64,000 nucleotides of DNA from an uncultured Chlorobiaceae bacterium (GTDB lineage Bacteria; Bacteroidota; Chlorobiia; Chlorobiales; Chlorobiaceae): positions 62,001 to 126,000 of the forward strand of contig CAJAJL010000067.1 of the NCBI GenBank assembly GCA_903940125.1, given 5' to 3'. How positions within the stretch are numbered: position 1 is the first letter of the stretch; each line of letters opens with the position of its first letter. The translations under genes were made by a program, and so were the position numbers. This document shows, in pieces, positions 8,578-19,850 of this stretch. The notes under the pieces are model-generated. The model did not search any database. It saw only the letters and a program-made list of their open reading frames with translations, and was not told the DNA's origin.

Positions 8578-10620
8578 ATGCATACAAAACATAACATCGA
8601 CAATAAGAGTGATCATGAGTTCGGTAAGCGGCTTGGTATTGTTGTTGCGGTTTTTGCCCTGTTTATTGTGGCAATCATTATGATGCTGCTGAATATTCAG
8701 GTTGTCAATGTTAAAAAATACAAGAAGAAGGCAGCTCAACAGTACGAACGCGTGATAACAGAGAACGCTCTGCGAGGTGCAATTCTTGACCGGCATGCTC
8801 GTATTCTTGCAGAAAGTATCGAATCCATTACCTTTTCAGCTAATCTCAAGGATATCAAGAATACTCCGGTTTTAAATGAGAAAGGCAGGTCGGTTATTGA
8901 CAAGGTGACCAGAAAACAGAAGTTTTATGATAATTCCGTGGCTGTCGCTACGGTTTTTGCCCGCTCTATTGGAGGCAAAAAAGAATTTTACCTGAAAAAA
9001 TTGAGTCGTTCTAAAGGAACTGTTGTGCTTGCCCAGAAAATTCCTGTTGCAAAAGCATTGCCGATTATACAGGAAAAGATTTTCGGAATCTCTCTTAAAA
9101 AGGTTCCGCAACGCTATTACCTGAACGTGGCTGCTCAGGTGATTGGCAGCACTGATATTGAGAACAACGGAATCGGCGGGATTGAACTGCAGCTCAACAA
9201 GGAGTTGAAAGGGGTCGACGGGATGAAAATTTTTCAACAGTCAGCAGATGGAAAGCGTTATCCTGCTCCAGATGCCCTGCCGCAGGAACCTGTCAAAGGT
9301 CACAGTGTTGAGTTGACCATCGATGCTGATATTCAAGGCATTGTTGAAGAAGAACTGGCAAAGGCGGTCGACACGTTTCATGCTGAAGCAGCTTCAAGTG
9401 TTGTTATGGATGTGCGGACTGGGGAGGTTATTGCCATGGCCAACTATCCGTCTTTTGATCTTAACAACGGAACAACATGGACTTATGATAAGTCGCGTAA
9501 CCGGACGGTGACTGACAGTTATGAACCGGGATCAACGTTCAAGCTGGTCATGGCGTCTGCCGCAACGGAAGTGCTGAAAAGAAAAGCTGAAGACAGGGTT
9601 AATGGCATGAATGGGGTGATGCCCATCTATAATCTCTTTATCAAAGATCATGAACGATTCGGAAACATGTCATTTCGTGAAGCTATTATGCATTCAAGTA
9701 ATATTGTTGCTGCAAAGACCGCTATGGCTGTCGGGAGTGACAAATTTTATAACTATACAATGAATTACGGGTTTGGCAGAAAGACAGGTATCGGGCTTGT
9801 CGGGGAATCGCCGGGAAGGGTTCGACCGCTTGAACGGTGGGATAGAACCACGCTGCCCTGGATGGGATTCGGCTATCAGGTTATGGCTACTCCATTGCAG
9901 ATATTGCAGGCTTATGCGGCTGTTGCTAATGACGGACAGTTGATGAGACCTTATATTATCAGAAAAGTTACCAATGCGGAAGGCAAAGTAGTCTTGGAAA
10001 ATGCCCCTAAAATAGTCCGAAGAGTGGTGCTGGCTCAAACAGCCCGATATCTCGGAAAGGAGTATTTTAAGGCGGTTGTGGATAGCGGGACTGCGAAAAA
10101 TGTGGCCGTGCCTGGCGTTACTGTTGCAGGCAAAACCGGAACAGCAAGGCGCGCTGCAAGTCGGGCGGCAGGAGGTTCGTATGCCAAGGCTGTTTATGTC
10201 TCTTCATTTGTAGGGTATTTTCCTGTTGAAGCTCCTCGCTATGCCGTTATTGTTGTTGTTGAAAATCCGAAAACGGCCTATTATGCCGCAATGGTTGCTG
10301 CACCTGTTTTTTCCAGCATCTCAGCAAGAATGATTGCCTGTTCAGAGGAGATGCAGAAAAAGCTTTCTTTCTGTTCCGCGGAACAGGCGGCTCTTGATTC
10401 TGTATCAACAGTTGTCGTTCCGGAACTTACAGGCCTTCAAGGGCGTGATGCGCGGCGGCTGCTGAAATGGCATAATCTTGAAATGGATTTTGCTGGAGAT
10501 CTTGATGGATGTGTTGCCCGCCAGAGTGTTGCGCCCGGCCAGAAGGTTCAACAGAAGAAGATAATCAAGGTGACGCTGGCCTCAAATACTGTAAAAAGGA
10601 ACTTTTCATGGCTGCACTGA
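8578..10620 (+). CDS. ftsI: Division-specific peptidoglycan transpeptidase (PBP3/FtsI type) with PASTA domain
   Basis: Class B penicillin-binding protein that cross-links septal peptidoglycan, partner of FtsW. Of 680 residues, about 20-43 form the N-terminal membrane anchor, then comes the PBP dimer domain, then the transpeptidase domain with S319-T-F-K322 (serine nucleophile), S373-S-N375 and K519-T-G521, all intact. A C-terminal PASTA domain (about 612-672, beginning VVPELTGLQ) follows. The position between ftsL and murE fits. The murE start lies 13 nt inside its 3' end. Confidence 0.95.
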   Translation: MHTKHNIDNKSDHEFGKRLGIVVAVFALFIVAIIMMLLNIQVVNVKKYKKKAAQQYERVITENALRGAILDRHARILAESIESITFSANLKDIKNTPVLNEKGRSVIDKVTRKQKFYDNSVAVATVFARSIGGKKEFYLKKLSRSKGTVVLAQKIPVAKALPIIQEKIFGISLKKVPQRYYLNVAAQVIGSTDIENNGIGGIELQLNKELKGVDGMKIFQQSADGKRYPAPDALPQEPVKGHSVELTIDADIQGIVEEELAKAVDTFHAEAASSVVMDVRTGEVIAMANYPSFDLNNGTTWTYDKSRNRTVTDSYEPGSTFKLVMASAATEVLKRKAEDRVNGMNGVMPIYNLFIKDHERFGNMSFREAIMHSSNIVAAKTAMAVGSDKFYNYTMNYGFGRKTGIGLVGESPGRVRPLERWDRTTLPWMGFGYQVMATPLQILQAYAAVANDGQLMRPYIIRKVTNAEGKVVLENAPKIVRRVVLAQTARYLGKEYFKAVVDSGTAKNVAVPGVTVAGKTGTARRAASRAAGGSYAKAVYVSSFVGYFPVEAPRYAVIVVVENPKTAYYAAMVAAPVFSSISARMIACSEEMQKKLSFCSAEQAALDSVSTVVVPELTGLQGRDARRLLKWHNLEMDFAGDLDGCVARQSVAPGQKVQQKKIIKVTLASNTVKRNFSWLH

Positions 10621-12167
10621 AGGAAAGCCCCGTCCGTCAGGGGGTGTCGCTGGAGGAGTTGCTTAAGGGGATTACCTATCGGGCGCTTGCAGGCAATACC
10701 GGATCAGCTGAGCCGATTCGCATGGTTACCAGTGATTCTCGAGAGGCTCTTCCCGGATCGCTTTTTGTAGCAGTGAGAGGTTATTGTGCTGATGGGCACC
10801 GGTTTATCTGCAGTGCGATTAAGCGCGGTTCCATAGCAGTTATCTGTGAAGAACTTCCCTCTGAAACAAGTTCGTCCTGCCTCTATATTCTGGTTTCAGA
10901 TACACGAAAAGCTCTTGCTGAGGCAGCCCGTATGTATTATGGAAAGGCTTCAGACCGCTTGCGGATTATCGGGGTTACTGGCACTAATGGTAAAACCACA
11001 ACAGCTAAGCTGATTACTGCAATGCTCAATGCGAACGGTATCTCTACGGGATATATCGGCACTAATCTTTGCAGCATTGGAGATCAGGAAATTGTACTGG
11101 AACGTACTACCCCTGAGGCAGATGTTCTTCACGCTCTTTTCAGCAAGATGCTTGATGCTGGATGCAAGGCTGCGGTTATGGAAGTTTCTTCCCACGCTCT
11201 CATGCTGCACAGGGTGTACGGGATACGGTTTCATGCTGCGGTTTTTACCAACCTGACCATGGAGCACCTTGACTTTCACATTTCAATGCCGGAGTATGCG
11301 CTGGCAAAACAACAGCTTTTTGATCAGCTCAGCTCTGACGGGTTCGGCGTTTTTAATATTGATGACCCTTACGCTTCTCAGATGGCGGAACGTCTGGATT
11401 ATGAAAAACAATACTGCTGTACCCTGCATAACGGGGCTCGCCGGGCAATGACATGCAGCAGGTATTTTCAGGCAGACATTATTGAAGGAAACATAGCCTC
11501 CAGTTCGGTTGTTCTTCATTTTCCTGATGCTCTGATCAACATGAAGGTGCAGCTGCCGGGGATGTTCAATGTTATGAATGTACTTGAGGCCGCAGCTGTT
11601 GGTGCTGGATTTGGACTAAGGCCTGAAGCGATATGCGGGGCGCTTTCGGGAGTATCTGCGGTTGACGGGCGTATGGAGAGAGTGGGCGACAGCACTACTG
11701 GATGGAGTGCCATTGTTGATTATGCGCATACTCCCGATGCGCTTTTCAAGGCGCTTGATGCCCTGCGTACTCTCAAACCTGAGGGCTCCCGCCTTATTGT
11801 GGTTTTCGGGTGCGGTGGTAACAGGGATAAGGGCAAGAGGTCTGAAATGGGACGTATTGCTTCAGAAACAGCCGATGAGGTTATTCTTACCTCTGACAAT
11901 CCGCGGGATGAGAAGCCGGAGACCATTCTTGATGACATTGAAAGAGGTATCATCAAAGGTCATTGCACGAGAATTATTGACCGGACTGAGGCTGTAAGGA
12001 GTGCACTGTCGATGCTCAAAGAGGGAGATATTCTTCTTGTTGCAGGGAAAGGTCATGAAAAATATCAGGAGATTGCCGGCAGGAAATATTTTTTTTCGGA
12101 TCAGGAGCTGATACAACAATATATACAGCAACATTGTTCCGGATATCCGGAGAAGGAGAGTGTGTGA
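10608..12167 (+). CDS. murE: UDP-MurNAc-tripeptide synthetase MurE
   Basis: Adds the third amino acid to UDP-MurNAc-L-Ala-D-Glu. It has the Mur ligase three-domain order: an N-terminal UDP-binding domain, the ATP-binding loop GVTGTNGKTTTAK, the TTPEADVLH and MEVSSHAL segments, and a C-terminal domain with DNPRDEKPE. The DNPR motif marks enzymes that use meso-diaminopimelate, as expected for a Gram-negative cell. The start is ATG 10608, which has AAAAGGA upstream and gives 519 residues; the longer frame from 10509 lies inside ftsI and encodes nothing family-like. It overlaps ftsI by 13 nt and ends in a GTGTGA junction with murF. Confidence 0.95.
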   Translation: MAALKESPVRQGVSLEELLKGITYRALAGNTGSAEPIRMVTSDSREALPGSLFVAVRGYCADGHRFICSAIKRGSIAVICEELPSETSSSCLYILVSDTRKALAEAARMYYGKASDRLRIIGVTGTNGKTTTAKLITAMLNANGISTGYIGTNLCSIGDQEIVLERTTPEADVLHALFSKMLDAGCKAAVMEVSSHALMLHRVYGIRFHAAVFTNLTMEHLDFHISMPEYALAKQQLFDQLSSDGFGVFNIDDPYASQMAERLDYEKQYCCTLHNGARRAMTCSRYFQADIIEGNIASSSVVLHFPDALINMKVQLPGMFNVMNVLEAAAVGAGFGLRPEAICGALSGVSAVDGRMERVGDSTTGWSAIVDYAHTPDALFKALDALRTLKPEGSRLIVVFGCGGNRDKGKRSEMGRIASETADEVILTSDNPRDEKPETILDDIERGIIKGHCTRIIDRTEAVRSALSMLKEGDILLVAGKGHEKYQEIAGRKYFFSDQELIQQYIQQHCSGYPEKESV

Positions 12168-13585
12168 AAGGGGTATTGACGGTTAACGAATTCAGTACTG
12201 TCGGACAGGTTGTTCTTGCTGAGGCGGGCTTCCCGCCACTTGAAATGGCTGATCCTGCAGTGGTTATTGACTCAAGAGAGGTTGCCGGAGGAGAGCTTTT
12301 TGTTGCGCTTAAAGGGGAGAAAACAGATGGACACTGTTATATCGGCAGCGTTTTTGATAAAGGTGCAGACTGGGCTATGGTCAGCCGTGAGTGGTATGAG
12401 GCTCAGGGCAGAGTGAAGCCGCCCCGCGGCAAAGGGTTTATTGTCGCTGACGATCCTGTTGCAGGGTTACAGCAGCTTGCAATGATATACCGCTCTGCAT
12501 TTTCAATTCCCGTTGTTGCCATAGGCGGCAGTAATGGAAAAACGACAACGAAGGAGATGGCTGCGTCGGTACTGGAAACCGGATTCATGGTTCAAATGAG
12601 CAGGGGAAACAGGAACAATCATCTCGGCGTTCCCCTCACTCTTCTGCAGATCAGGAGGGATACTGACATTGCTGTTGTCGAGATGGGGATCAATCACCCT
12701 GAAGAGATGGCATTGCTTGTCGGCATCGGCAAACCCACTCATGGCCTTCTGACCAATATCGGCCATGAGCATCTTGAGTTTCTTTGTGATCTTGACGGTG
12801 TTGCCGAGGCCGAACTGAAGCTGTTCGAGCATATTGACCGGCATGGAGGTACCGTCTTTGTCAATACTGATGACGCTCGTCTGAAGTCGGCAGGTGCCGG
12901 ACTGGAAGGAAGTGTCAGGTACGGAACAGGGGAGAGTAATGAGCATATCTGCTGGAGTCGGGATACTTCGGTGGAGAGTGATGGCCGTGTCTCATTTATG
13001 TTATGTTCTGCTTCCGGTTCAGAAAAGGTTACCCTGAATTTTGCCGGAAAGCACAATGTTATCAATGCTGTAGCTGCCGCCGCAGTCGGCAGGCATTTCG
13101 GCATTTCGATTCAGAAGATCAGGGAGGGGCTTGAGCGCTTAATTCCGGCTGCCGGATGGAAGCGTCTTGAGGTCGTTGATTCGTGCGGCATCAGGGTTCT
13201 GAATGACACCTATAATGCCAATTCAGATTCTATGCGCCTGGCGATCAATGCACTCTGCGATATGCAGTGCAGTGGCAGAAGAGTTGCCGTTCTTGGAGAT
13301 ATGCTTGAACTTGGTGCGGCGGCAGATGTTGAACATGAAACAATCGGCAGATATATTCAGGGGAGTGCAGTGGACATATTGTTCACCTATGGGGACAAGG
13401 CAAGGTTGATCTGCAGGGATGCCCCGGGCTGCTGCAGCGGTCATTTTGAGAGCCGCGAAAAACTGCTGGATGCATTGCTTGATGTGGTGCATGAAGGTGA
13501 TGCTGTGCTGTTCAAGGGATCGAGGGGTATGAAGCTTGAGCAGGTTGTCGAAGCGCTTATCAACGCACGAACAATAACCAGGTAA
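12164..13585 (+). CDS. murF: UDP-MurNAc-tripeptide--D-Ala-D-Ala ligase MurF
   Basis: Adds D-Ala-D-Ala to complete the UDP-MurNAc-pentapeptide. The P-loop GGSNGKTTTKEM, RGNRNNHLGVPLTLL, NIGHEHLEF and LNDTYNANSDSM motifs are those of MurF. I chose the GTG at 12164, 5 nt after an AGGAG ribosome-binding site and overlapping the murE stop by 4 nt, giving 473 residues; an upstream ATG at 12134 lies inside murE. Supply of D-Ala-D-Ala needs a ddl gene, which is not in this cluster. Confidence 0.94.
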   Translation: MKGVLTVNEFSTVGQVVLAEAGFPPLEMADPAVVIDSREVAGGELFVALKGEKTDGHCYIGSVFDKGADWAMVSREWYEAQGRVKPPRGKGFIVADDPVAGLQQLAMIYRSAFSIPVVAIGGSNGKTTTKEMAASVLETGFMVQMSRGNRNNHLGVPLTLLQIRRDTDIAVVEMGINHPEEMALLVGIGKPTHGLLTNIGHEHLEFLCDLDGVAEAELKLFEHIDRHGGTVFVNTDDARLKSAGAGLEGSVRYGTGESNEHICWSRDTSVESDGRVSFMLCSASGSEKVTLNFAGKHNVINAVAAAAVGRHFGISIQKIREGLERLIPAAGWKRLEVVDSCGIRVLNDTYNANSDSMRLAINALCDMQCSGRRVAVLGDMLELGAAADVEHETIGRYIQGSAVDILFTYGDKARLICRDAPGCCSGHFESREKLLDALLDVVHEGDAVLFKGSRGMKLEQVVEALINARTITR

Positions 13586-13594
13586 GAACAGGGT

Positions 13595-14701
13595 ATGTTT
13601 TATTATTTGTTAAAGTACATCAACGATGTATTTCATCCTCCGGTGCTCCGTGTTGTTGAGTATCTCACCTTCAGGGCGAGCGCTGCCGCGATTACAGCGT
13701 TGTTGATTACACTTTTTTTCGGTCCCGGATTTATCAGATATCTGCAAACCCGTTTCATTGAGCCAATCAAGGAGGAAGCGCCTCCGGAACATAAAAAGAA
13801 AAAAAAGCTGCCAACCATGGGAGGGCTGCTTATAATATTTTCCGTCGAGATATCTGTACTTCTCTGGTCAAAATTCAATGATCCGCATGTCTGGCTGATC
13901 ATGCTGGCGATGCTCTGGATGGGAGGCATCGGTTTTATCGATGATTACCGGAAAGTCGTGATGAAAATCAAAGGCGGTCTTTCGGCTCGTTACAAGCTTA
14001 TAGGCCAGTTCTCTCTCGGTCTTATCATCGGACTGTACACCTGGTTTGATCCGGCTTTTTCCGTGCTTCTTTCAACGACGACAGTACCTTTTTTTAAACA
14101 CCTGACTCTTGACTACGGTTTTTTTTATATACCGATTGTCATTTTTATTATTACTGCAGTGTCGAATGCGGTGAATCTTACTGATGGTCTTGATGGCCTT
14201 GCGGCCGGCACTTCCGCTATTGTGGTTACAGGCCTCGGTGGTTTTTCCTACCTTGCAGGAAATGCCGTCTATGCCGTCTACCTCAATATTCCTTTTATTC
14301 CCGGAGGCGGTGAGGTTGCTGTCGTCAGTATGGCGATTGTCATGGCCTGTGTCGGCTTTTTGTGGTTTAACTCAAATCCGGCTGAGATTATCATGGGTGA
14401 TACCGGATCACTGGCTCTCGGCAGCGCTATTGCGGTAATCGCTCTTTTGATCAAACAGGAGCTGCTTCTGCCGGTGATTGCCGGAGTTTTTGTACTTGAA
14501 ACACTCTCAGTCTCCCTGCAGGTACTCTATTTCAAATTCACGAAAATGCAGTTTGGTCATGGAAAGCGAATCTTTTTGATGGCACCTCTTCATCATCATT
14601 TTCAGCTGAAAGGCTGGGCTGAGCAAAAGATAGTGATAAGGTTCTGGATTGTGGCTATTCTCTTTTTTCTTGTCAGTCTCATGACCTTAAAACTCAGATA
14701 A
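13595..14701 (+). CDS. mraY: Phospho-N-acetylmuramoyl-pentapeptide transferase MraY
   Basis: Integral membrane enzyme that transfers phospho-MurNAc-pentapeptide to undecaprenyl phosphate to make lipid I. The 368-residue protein has about ten membrane segments and the conserved cytoplasmic motifs: PTMGGLLI, the aspartates in [20 protein letters not shown], and the basic HHHFQLKGW. It is 9 nt after murF and 4 nt before murD. Confidence 0.97.
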   Translation: MFYYLLKYINDVFHPPVLRVVEYLTFRASAAAITALLITLFFGPGFIRYLQTRFIEPIKEEAPPEHKKKKKLPTMGGLLIIFSVEISVLLWSKFNDPHVWLIMLAMLWMGGIGFIDDYRKVVMKIKGGLSARYKLIGQFSLGLIIGLYTWFDPAFSVLLSTTTVPFFKHLTLDYGFFYIPIVIFIITAVSNAVNLTDGLDGLAAGTSAIVVTGLGGFSYLAGNAVYAVYLNIPFIPGGGEVAVVSMAIVMACVGFLWFNSNPAEIIMGDTGSLALGSAIAVIALLIKQELLLPVIAGVFVLETLSVSLQVLYFKFTKMQFGHGKRIFLMAPLHHHFQLKGWAEQKIVIRFWIVAILFFLVSLMTLKLR

Positions 14702-14705
14702 GCTT

Positions 14706-16097
14706 ATGGATCTATCGGGTAAAAAGGTATCGGTTATCGGTGCAGGGAAGAGCGGTATAGCTGCTGCGGAACTGCTCGGGAGTGCAGGTGCTGATGTGCT
14801 GCTCAGTGATCTTGGCCGGATAGAAGAGTATGAGGTTCTGCGTCTTCAGAAGAAGAGAATATCCGTTGAACAAGAAAGGCACTCAGAGCGTGTTTATGAT
14901 GCTGATTTTTGTGTCATCAGCCCTGGAATTCCTCCGCATGCCCAGGTTGTGAAAACTCTTGAGTCAAAAGGGATTCACATCATCAGCGAAATAGAGCTGG
15001 CCAGTCTTTTCTGCAAGGCAAGAGTTGTCGGCATAACTGGAACGGATGGTAAAACTACCACATCGACGCTGATTCATCGTATCTGTGATGCAGATGGTCA
15101 TCTGAACGGATACCGGTCATTCAGTGTCGGCAATATCGGGGTGCCGTTCTCTTCGAAGGTACTGGATATGAAATCCGGAGATGTAGCAATTGTAGAACTG
15201 AGCAGTTATCAGTTGGAGCGCTGTTTTTCGTTCAAGCCGGATATTGCTCTCATTACCAATATTACACCGGATCATCTGGCCCGCTATGATGGTGATATGC
15301 CTCGGTATGCTGCAGCCAAATTCAGAATCTATGCGAATCAGGGCGAGGGAGATACGCTTATTTATAATGAGGATGATCCTCTTCTCAGTGAACATTTTGC
15401 AGGGAAGCATTTTCCGTTCAACGTTGTTCCGTTTGGTTTGGAACCTTTATCTGATGGCGGACATGATCGACGCATTGTCGTTGCAGACGGGGAGAGGATT
15501 GTAGTGCGCACTGCAAATGGGGAAGATCAGGTGATTGTGATTTCAGAATTTTTGAAAAACAGTTTTCGAGGTCGCCATAATATCTCTAATGTGCTTGCAG
15601 CTATTGCTGCAGCAAGGGCGTTGGGTATCGGTTATGAAGTTGTCCGCTCGGTTCTCAAAGAATTCAGGGGTGTTGAACATCGTCAGGAATTTGTCATGAC
15701 TGTCAACGGAGCCTGCTGGGTCAACGATTCAAAAGCTACGAACCTCAATGCCATGCGTCAGGCGCTTGAAGCTGTTCCCGGAACCTGTGTTCTTATCGCC
15801 GGAGGGCGGGATAAAGGTAACGATTACCCATCTATTGCGGGACTTGTCGGAAAAAAAGTCTCACTTCTTATTGCTCTCGGTGAGTCGAAAGCAAAGATCA
15901 CGTCGGCATTTGAAGGTATTGTGCCCGTTCATGAGGCTCTGTCACTTGAAGATGCCGTTTCCCTTGCCTATGGGTCGGCGGGTGACGGGCAGACTGTGCT
16001 GTTTTCTCCCGGGTGTGCCAGCTTTGACATGTTTGAGAATTTCGAGGATCGTGGTATAAAGTTTAAACAATGTGTGTATCACTTACAACCATGCTGA
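14706..16097 (+). CDS. murD: UDP-MurNAc-L-alanine--D-glutamate ligase MurD
   Basis: Adds D-glutamate to UDP-MurNAc-L-Ala. An N-terminal Rossmann-like domain begins [17 protein letters not shown]. The ATP loop is [14 protein letters not shown], followed by [20 protein letters not shown], and [13 protein letters not shown] in the C-terminal domain. The 463-residue length is normal. The annotated ftsW start lies inside its last 28 nt. Confidence 0.95.
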   Translation: MDLSGKKVSVIGAGKSGIAAAELLGSAGADVLLSDLGRIEEYEVLRLQKKRISVEQERHSERVYDADFCVISPGIPPHAQVVKTLESKGIHIISEIELASLFCKARVVGITGTDGKTTTSTLIHRICDADGHLNGYRSFSVGNIGVPFSSKVLDMKSGDVAIVELSSYQLERCFSFKPDIALITNITPDHLARYDGDMPRYAAAKFRIYANQGEGDTLIYNEDDPLLSEHFAGKHFPFNVVPFGLEPLSDGGHDRRIVVADGERIVVRTANGEDQVIVISEFLKNSFRGRHNISNVLAAIAAARALGIGYEVVRSVLKEFRGVEHRQEFVMTVNGACWVNDSKATNLNAMRQALEAVPGTCVLIAGGRDKGNDYPSIAGLVGKKVSLLIALGESKAKITSAFEGIVPVHEALSLEDAVSLAYGSAGDGQTVLFSPGCASFDMFENFEDRGIKFKQCVYHLQPC

Positions 16098-17296
16098 ATA
16101 GAGATAAAATTGCTGACTTTGCAATGGTCGATTCTTTGGGAGCTCTTTTACCGCCGTCACGGGGAGAGGGAATCGCCGGAAAATTAATGATGCTCATTGT
16201 GGCCATTCTTATGTGCATCGGCATAGTTATTGTTTACAGCAGCGGAGCTGAGTGGGCTAAAAAACAATATTCAAGTTCTGAGTATTTTTTATGGCGTCAG
16301 CTTGCCTTCTCCGCCCTTGGCATTATTACGGTATTAATGGTTGCTCAGCTTGACTATCATATTTTCTGTAAGACCAGCAAGATTATTCTACTGGTCAGCA
16401 TTATGCTGCTCGCTCTTCTTCTTGTGTTGAAAGCGGGCGGCCGTTATTCAAAAGCTGCCCGCTGGATCGAATTTGGTCCGTTTACGTTCCAGGTATCCGA
16501 CTTTGCCAAATATGCTCTTATCTTTCATTTTTCAAGGCTCATAAGCGAAAAACAGAGTTATATAAGAGACCTGAATAACTCTTATTATCCCCTGCTCACT
16601 ATTCTGATGACTGTTGTTGCTCTTGTGGCCTTTGAGCCGAATTTCAGTACGGCCTCGCTTATTGCCTTGATAGGGTTTATGCTTATGTTTATCGGCGGAG
16701 TAAATATTCGCCATCTTCTTGCCACTTTTTCGCTGCTCATTCCGATTGCCGGGGTTTTTGCCATTGCTGCGCCTTACAGGCTTGCCCGTCTCCTCTCATT
16801 TACCAGTAAGAATGAAAAAGAGATAAGCTATCAGGTAGTGCAGGCCTTGATTGGGCTGGGAAATGGTGGATTGTTCGGCCTCGGCATTGGAGCCAGCAAG
16901 CAAAGGCAGCTTTATCTGCCACTTTCGTATAATGATCTGGTGTTTGTCGTTATCGGGGAGGAGTACGGGATGGTCGGCGCTGTTGCTCTCATTGCCCTTT
17001 TTACGGGTTTTCTGGTCTGTGGTCTTATCATAGCCAAGCACGCTCCCGATAATTTCGGCAAATACGTGGCCACCGGCATCACCATGGCGATTACTCTTTT
17101 TGCCGTTATCAATATTGCCGTAGCCTGTCACCTTATACCCACCACCGGTGTGGCGCTTCCGTTTATCAGTTACGGAGGTACGGCGCTGCTGCTCAACTCT
17201 CTTGGAGTCGGTATTCTTATAAGTATATCACGCTACAAGAAGCGGGCGATAGAAAAGAGTGTTCAGCCCTTTGCGTCAGAAAGGAGTATGGTATGA
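16070..17296 (+). CDS. ftsW: Septal peptidoglycan polymerase FtsW
   Basis: SEDS-family glycosyltransferase that polymerises lipid II at the septum together with the class B PBP encoded upstream. The 408-residue frame has a cytoplasmic N-terminus, about ten membrane segments, and the family signature near the end, with [19 protein letters not shown]. The start is uncertain: ATG codons at 16070, 16091 and 16124 are all possible and none has a good ribosome-binding site; the first overlaps murD by 28 nt. Its stop overlaps the murG start in an ATGA junction. Confidence 0.93.
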   Translation: MCVSLTTMLNRDKIADFAMVDSLGALLPPSRGEGIAGKLMMLIVAILMCIGIVIVYSSGAEWAKKQYSSSEYFLWRQLAFSALGIITVLMVAQLDYHIFCKTSKIILLVSIMLLALLLVLKAGGRYSKAARWIEFGPFTFQVSDFAKYALIFHFSRLISEKQSYIRDLNNSYYPLLTILMTVVALVAFEPNFSTASLIALIGFMLMFIGGVNIRHLLATFSLLIPIAGVFAIAAPYRLARLLSFTSKNEKEISYQVVQALIGLGNGGLFGLGIGASKQRQLYLPLSYNDLVFVVIGEEYGMVGAVALIALFTGFLVCGLIIAKHAPDNFGKYVATGITMAITLFAVINIAVACHLIPTTGVALPFISYGGTALLLNSLGVGILISISRYKKRAIEKSVQPFASERSMV

Positions 17297-18390
17297 AGGT
17301 ACTTTTTGCTGGCGGCGGAACGGGTGGTCATTTATACCCGGCTGTAGCCATGGCAGGAGAACTTGGGAAGCTTGTTCCCGGTATAGGGATTTCATTTGCC
17401 GGTACGGCCGGAGGTATAGAATCGACTGAAGTGCCGAGACTTGGCTTTCAGCTCCATCTTATTCCGGTCAGAGGGCTGAAAAGAGGGCGGTCACTTACCG
17501 ATATCATTGCCAATATCAGCGTACTTATCGATTTTTTTTTGGCTGTGTCGCGTGCAGTTGCACTTATTGGTCACGAGAGTCCGGATGTCGTTGTCGGAAC
17601 TGGCGGGTTTGTCAGTGCTCCTTTGCTTCTTGCAGCGCAGCTGCTTGGGAAAAAAACACTTATACAGGAACAAAACGCATTTCCGGGTGTAACGACAAAA
17701 CTGCTTTCAACACTTGCTTCCGAAGTTCATCTATCTTTTGAAGAGGCCAGAGCGTTTATTGTAAAAAAAAAGGGTCTCTTTGTGTCAGGCAATCCTGCAC
17801 GTTTTTTTGAGCATAAGGATTCGTCAGCTGCAAGGCGTGCTTTCGGTCTGTACGAAGAGCGTCCAACGCTACTTGTCTTTGGAGGGAGCCGGGGGGCTCG
17901 TTCGATAAACAATGCCGTGCTTCAGCGGCTCAACGATATTACCGTTTCGGCAAATCTTGTCTGGCAGACAGGTGCGCTTGACTTCGAGCGGATACAAAAG
18001 CAGGTTGCCCCATCCCCTCATGTATGGGTGGGTCCATACATTGAAGATATGGGTTCAGCCTACAGTGCAGCTGATCTTGTGTTGTGCAGGGCTGGTGCAT
18101 CGACGATAGCTGAACTGACCAATCTCGGGAAGCCTTCGGTACTTGTGCCCTATCCCTATGCGACCGGAGATCATCAGCGTTATAATGCCAGGGCGCTCGT
18201 CAGTAACGGAGCTGCGATTATGATTGATGATGACATACTCAGTGAGCAGAGGTCGGTACATACCATTCTTGAACTGCTGCGTGATCCGGAAAAACTTAAA
18301 AACATGGGAGTTGCTTCCCGCAAACTGGCATATCCGGAAGCTGCCCGTCAACTTGCTCTCAGAATTATCGGTCTTGGAAAAAAACATTAA
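17293..18390 (+). CDS. murG: Lipid II synthase MurG
   Basis: Membrane-associated GT-B glycosyltransferase that adds GlcNAc to lipid I, giving lipid II. The 365-residue protein starts with the glycine-rich [17 protein letters not shown] and has [43 protein letters not shown] and the C-terminal nucleotide-sugar motif [11 protein letters not shown]. It starts in a 4-nt ATGA overlap with ftsW. murC follows after 16 nt. Confidence 0.96.
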   Translation: MKVLFAGGGTGGHLYPAVAMAGELGKLVPGIGISFAGTAGGIESTEVPRLGFQLHLIPVRGLKRGRSLTDIIANISVLIDFFLAVSRAVALIGHESPDVVVGTGGFVSAPLLLAAQLLGKKTLIQEQNAFPGVTTKLLSTLASEVHLSFEEARAFIVKKKGLFVSGNPARFFEHKDSSAARRAFGLYEERPTLLVFGGSRGARSINNAVLQRLNDITVSANLVWQTGALDFERIQKQVAPSPHVWVGPYIEDMGSAYSAADLVLCRAGASTIAELTNLGKPSVLVPYPYATGDHQRYNARALVSNGAAIMIDDDILSEQRSVHTILELLRDPEKLKNMGVASRKLAYPEAARQLALRIIGLGKKH

Positions 18391-18406
18391 GCAAAAGAGC
18401 TCACAC

Positions 18407-19807
18407 ATGGAACTGGGGAAAACGAAAAGCGTCCACATCGTTGGAATCGGAGGCGCTGGAATGAGTGCCATAGCAGAACTGCTTCTGAAATCTGGTTTTG
18501 GGGTGTCCGGCTCTGATCTCTCCTCTGGTGAGGTGACCGACAAACTTGTCGAGCATGGAGCCACCATCTATCGGGGACATCGTGCTGAGCAGATTGCTTC
18601 ATGCGATGTCGTTGTCTACTCATCAGCGATCAGGCCGGAAGAGAACATTGAGATTATAGCAGCTGAAAAAGCCGGTATTCCCGTCATTAAACGGGATGAG
18701 ATGCTCGGCGAGCTCATGCGCTACAAATATGGTATATGCATTGCCGGTACACATGGAAAGACAACCACGACAGCCATGATCGCCACAATGCTTATCGAGT
18801 CGGGCGAGTCGCCTACTGTCATGATTGGAGGGATATCAGACTATCTGAAAGGGAGTACCGTTGTCGGAGAGGGGAAGTATATGGTTATTGAGGCCGATGA
18901 GTATGATCGTGCTTTTTTAAAGCTTACCCCGACCATTGCTGTTGTCAACAGCCTGGAGTCCGAGCATATGGATACCTATGGTACGCTTGATGAACTGAAA
19001 CAGGCCTTCATTGCGTTTGCCAACAAAGTACCTTTTTACGGTCGGGTTATCTGTTGTGTTGACTGGCCGGAGATCAGAAGGATCATACCGTCTATGAACC
19101 GCCTTTATACCACGTTCGGGATTGACGAGCCTGCAGATGTTATGGCATCGGATATTGTGCTTGAAAAACAAAGAGCCATTTTTACGCTTCAGGCCTATGG
19201 AAAAGAGTATCGCGATGTATGCATCAATGTGCCCGGTCGACACAATGTGCTTAATGCTCTGGCTGCTTTTTCAGCAGGAATTGAGCTGGGGATTATGCCT
19301 GAGCGTCTGATTGCCGGACTTGGCAGGTATAACGGCATGAGGAGAAGGTTTCAGGTGAAATACGATAATGGCGCAGGCCTTATGGTTGTTGATGATTACG
19401 CTCACCATCCCTCTGAAGTCAAGGCGACCGTCAAAGCGGCTAAAAGCGGTTGGGTGGATTCCAAGGTTATTGCTGTTTTTCAGCCGCACTTATTTTCCCG
19501 TACCAGGGAGTTTGCTGATGAATACGGCTGGGCGCTTTCAAGAGCGGACATGGTGTATGTAGCCGATGTTTATCCTGCCCGTGAAAAAGCTCTGGATTAT
19601 CAGGGAGTTTCCGGGGAGATGGTTGCTGTTGCCGTTCGAAAGGCTGGCGGAAAGCATGTCGAGTTTATTGCCGACAGGGAGATCCTTTTTTCAGCTCTTG
19701 TTGAGCATGGAGTAAACGGGAATATGATCCTTTTCATGGGTGCCGGCGATATAACTCTTCTTGCTTCAAGATTTGCTGAAGTCTGCAGGGAGAAATCCAT
19801 TGGTTAA
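18407..19807 (+). CDS. murC: UDP-MurNAc--L-alanine ligase MurC
   Basis: Attaches L-alanine to UDP-MurNAc, the first step of stem peptide synthesis. The start ATG 18407 gives 466 residues and an N-terminus [20 protein letters not shown], typical of MurC. A 61-residue longer frame from 18224 runs inside murG and is rejected. The ATP loop [25 protein letters not shown], and [15 protein letters not shown] are conserved. In many bacteria murB and ddl follow, sometimes fused; here ftsQ follows after 43 nt. Confidence 0.96.
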   Translation: MELGKTKSVHIVGIGGAGMSAIAELLLKSGFGVSGSDLSSGEVTDKLVEHGATIYRGHRAEQIASCDVVVYSSAIRPEENIEIIAAEKAGIPVIKRDEMLGELMRYKYGICIAGTHGKTTTTAMIATMLIESGESPTVMIGGISDYLKGSTVVGEGKYMVIEADEYDRAFLKLTPTIAVVNSLESEHMDTYGTLDELKQAFIAFANKVPFYGRVICCVDWPEIRRIIPSMNRLYTTFGIDEPADVMASDIVLEKQRAIFTLQAYGKEYRDVCINVPGRHNVLNALAAFSAGIELGIMPERLIAGLGRYNGMRRRFQVKYDNGAGLMVVDDYAHHPSEVKATVKAAKSGWVDSKVIAVFQPHLFSRTREFADEYGWALSRADMVYVADVYPAREKALDYQGVSGEMVAVAVRKAGGKHVEFIADREILFSALVEHGVNGNMILFMGAGDITLLASRFAEVCREKSIG

Positions 19808-19850
19808 TGGGGCAGATGCGCTATGAAAATATTTCAAAAAGCTTTCGCTT

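Noticed and set aside
10509-10607. Longer murE start inside ftsI
   Set aside because: The extra 33 residues are cysteine- and charge-rich shadow of ftsI; ATG 10608 has a ribosome-binding site and gives normal length.
18224-18406. Longer murC start inside murG
   Set aside because: The 61 extra residues are translated from murG in another frame and do not resemble MurC.
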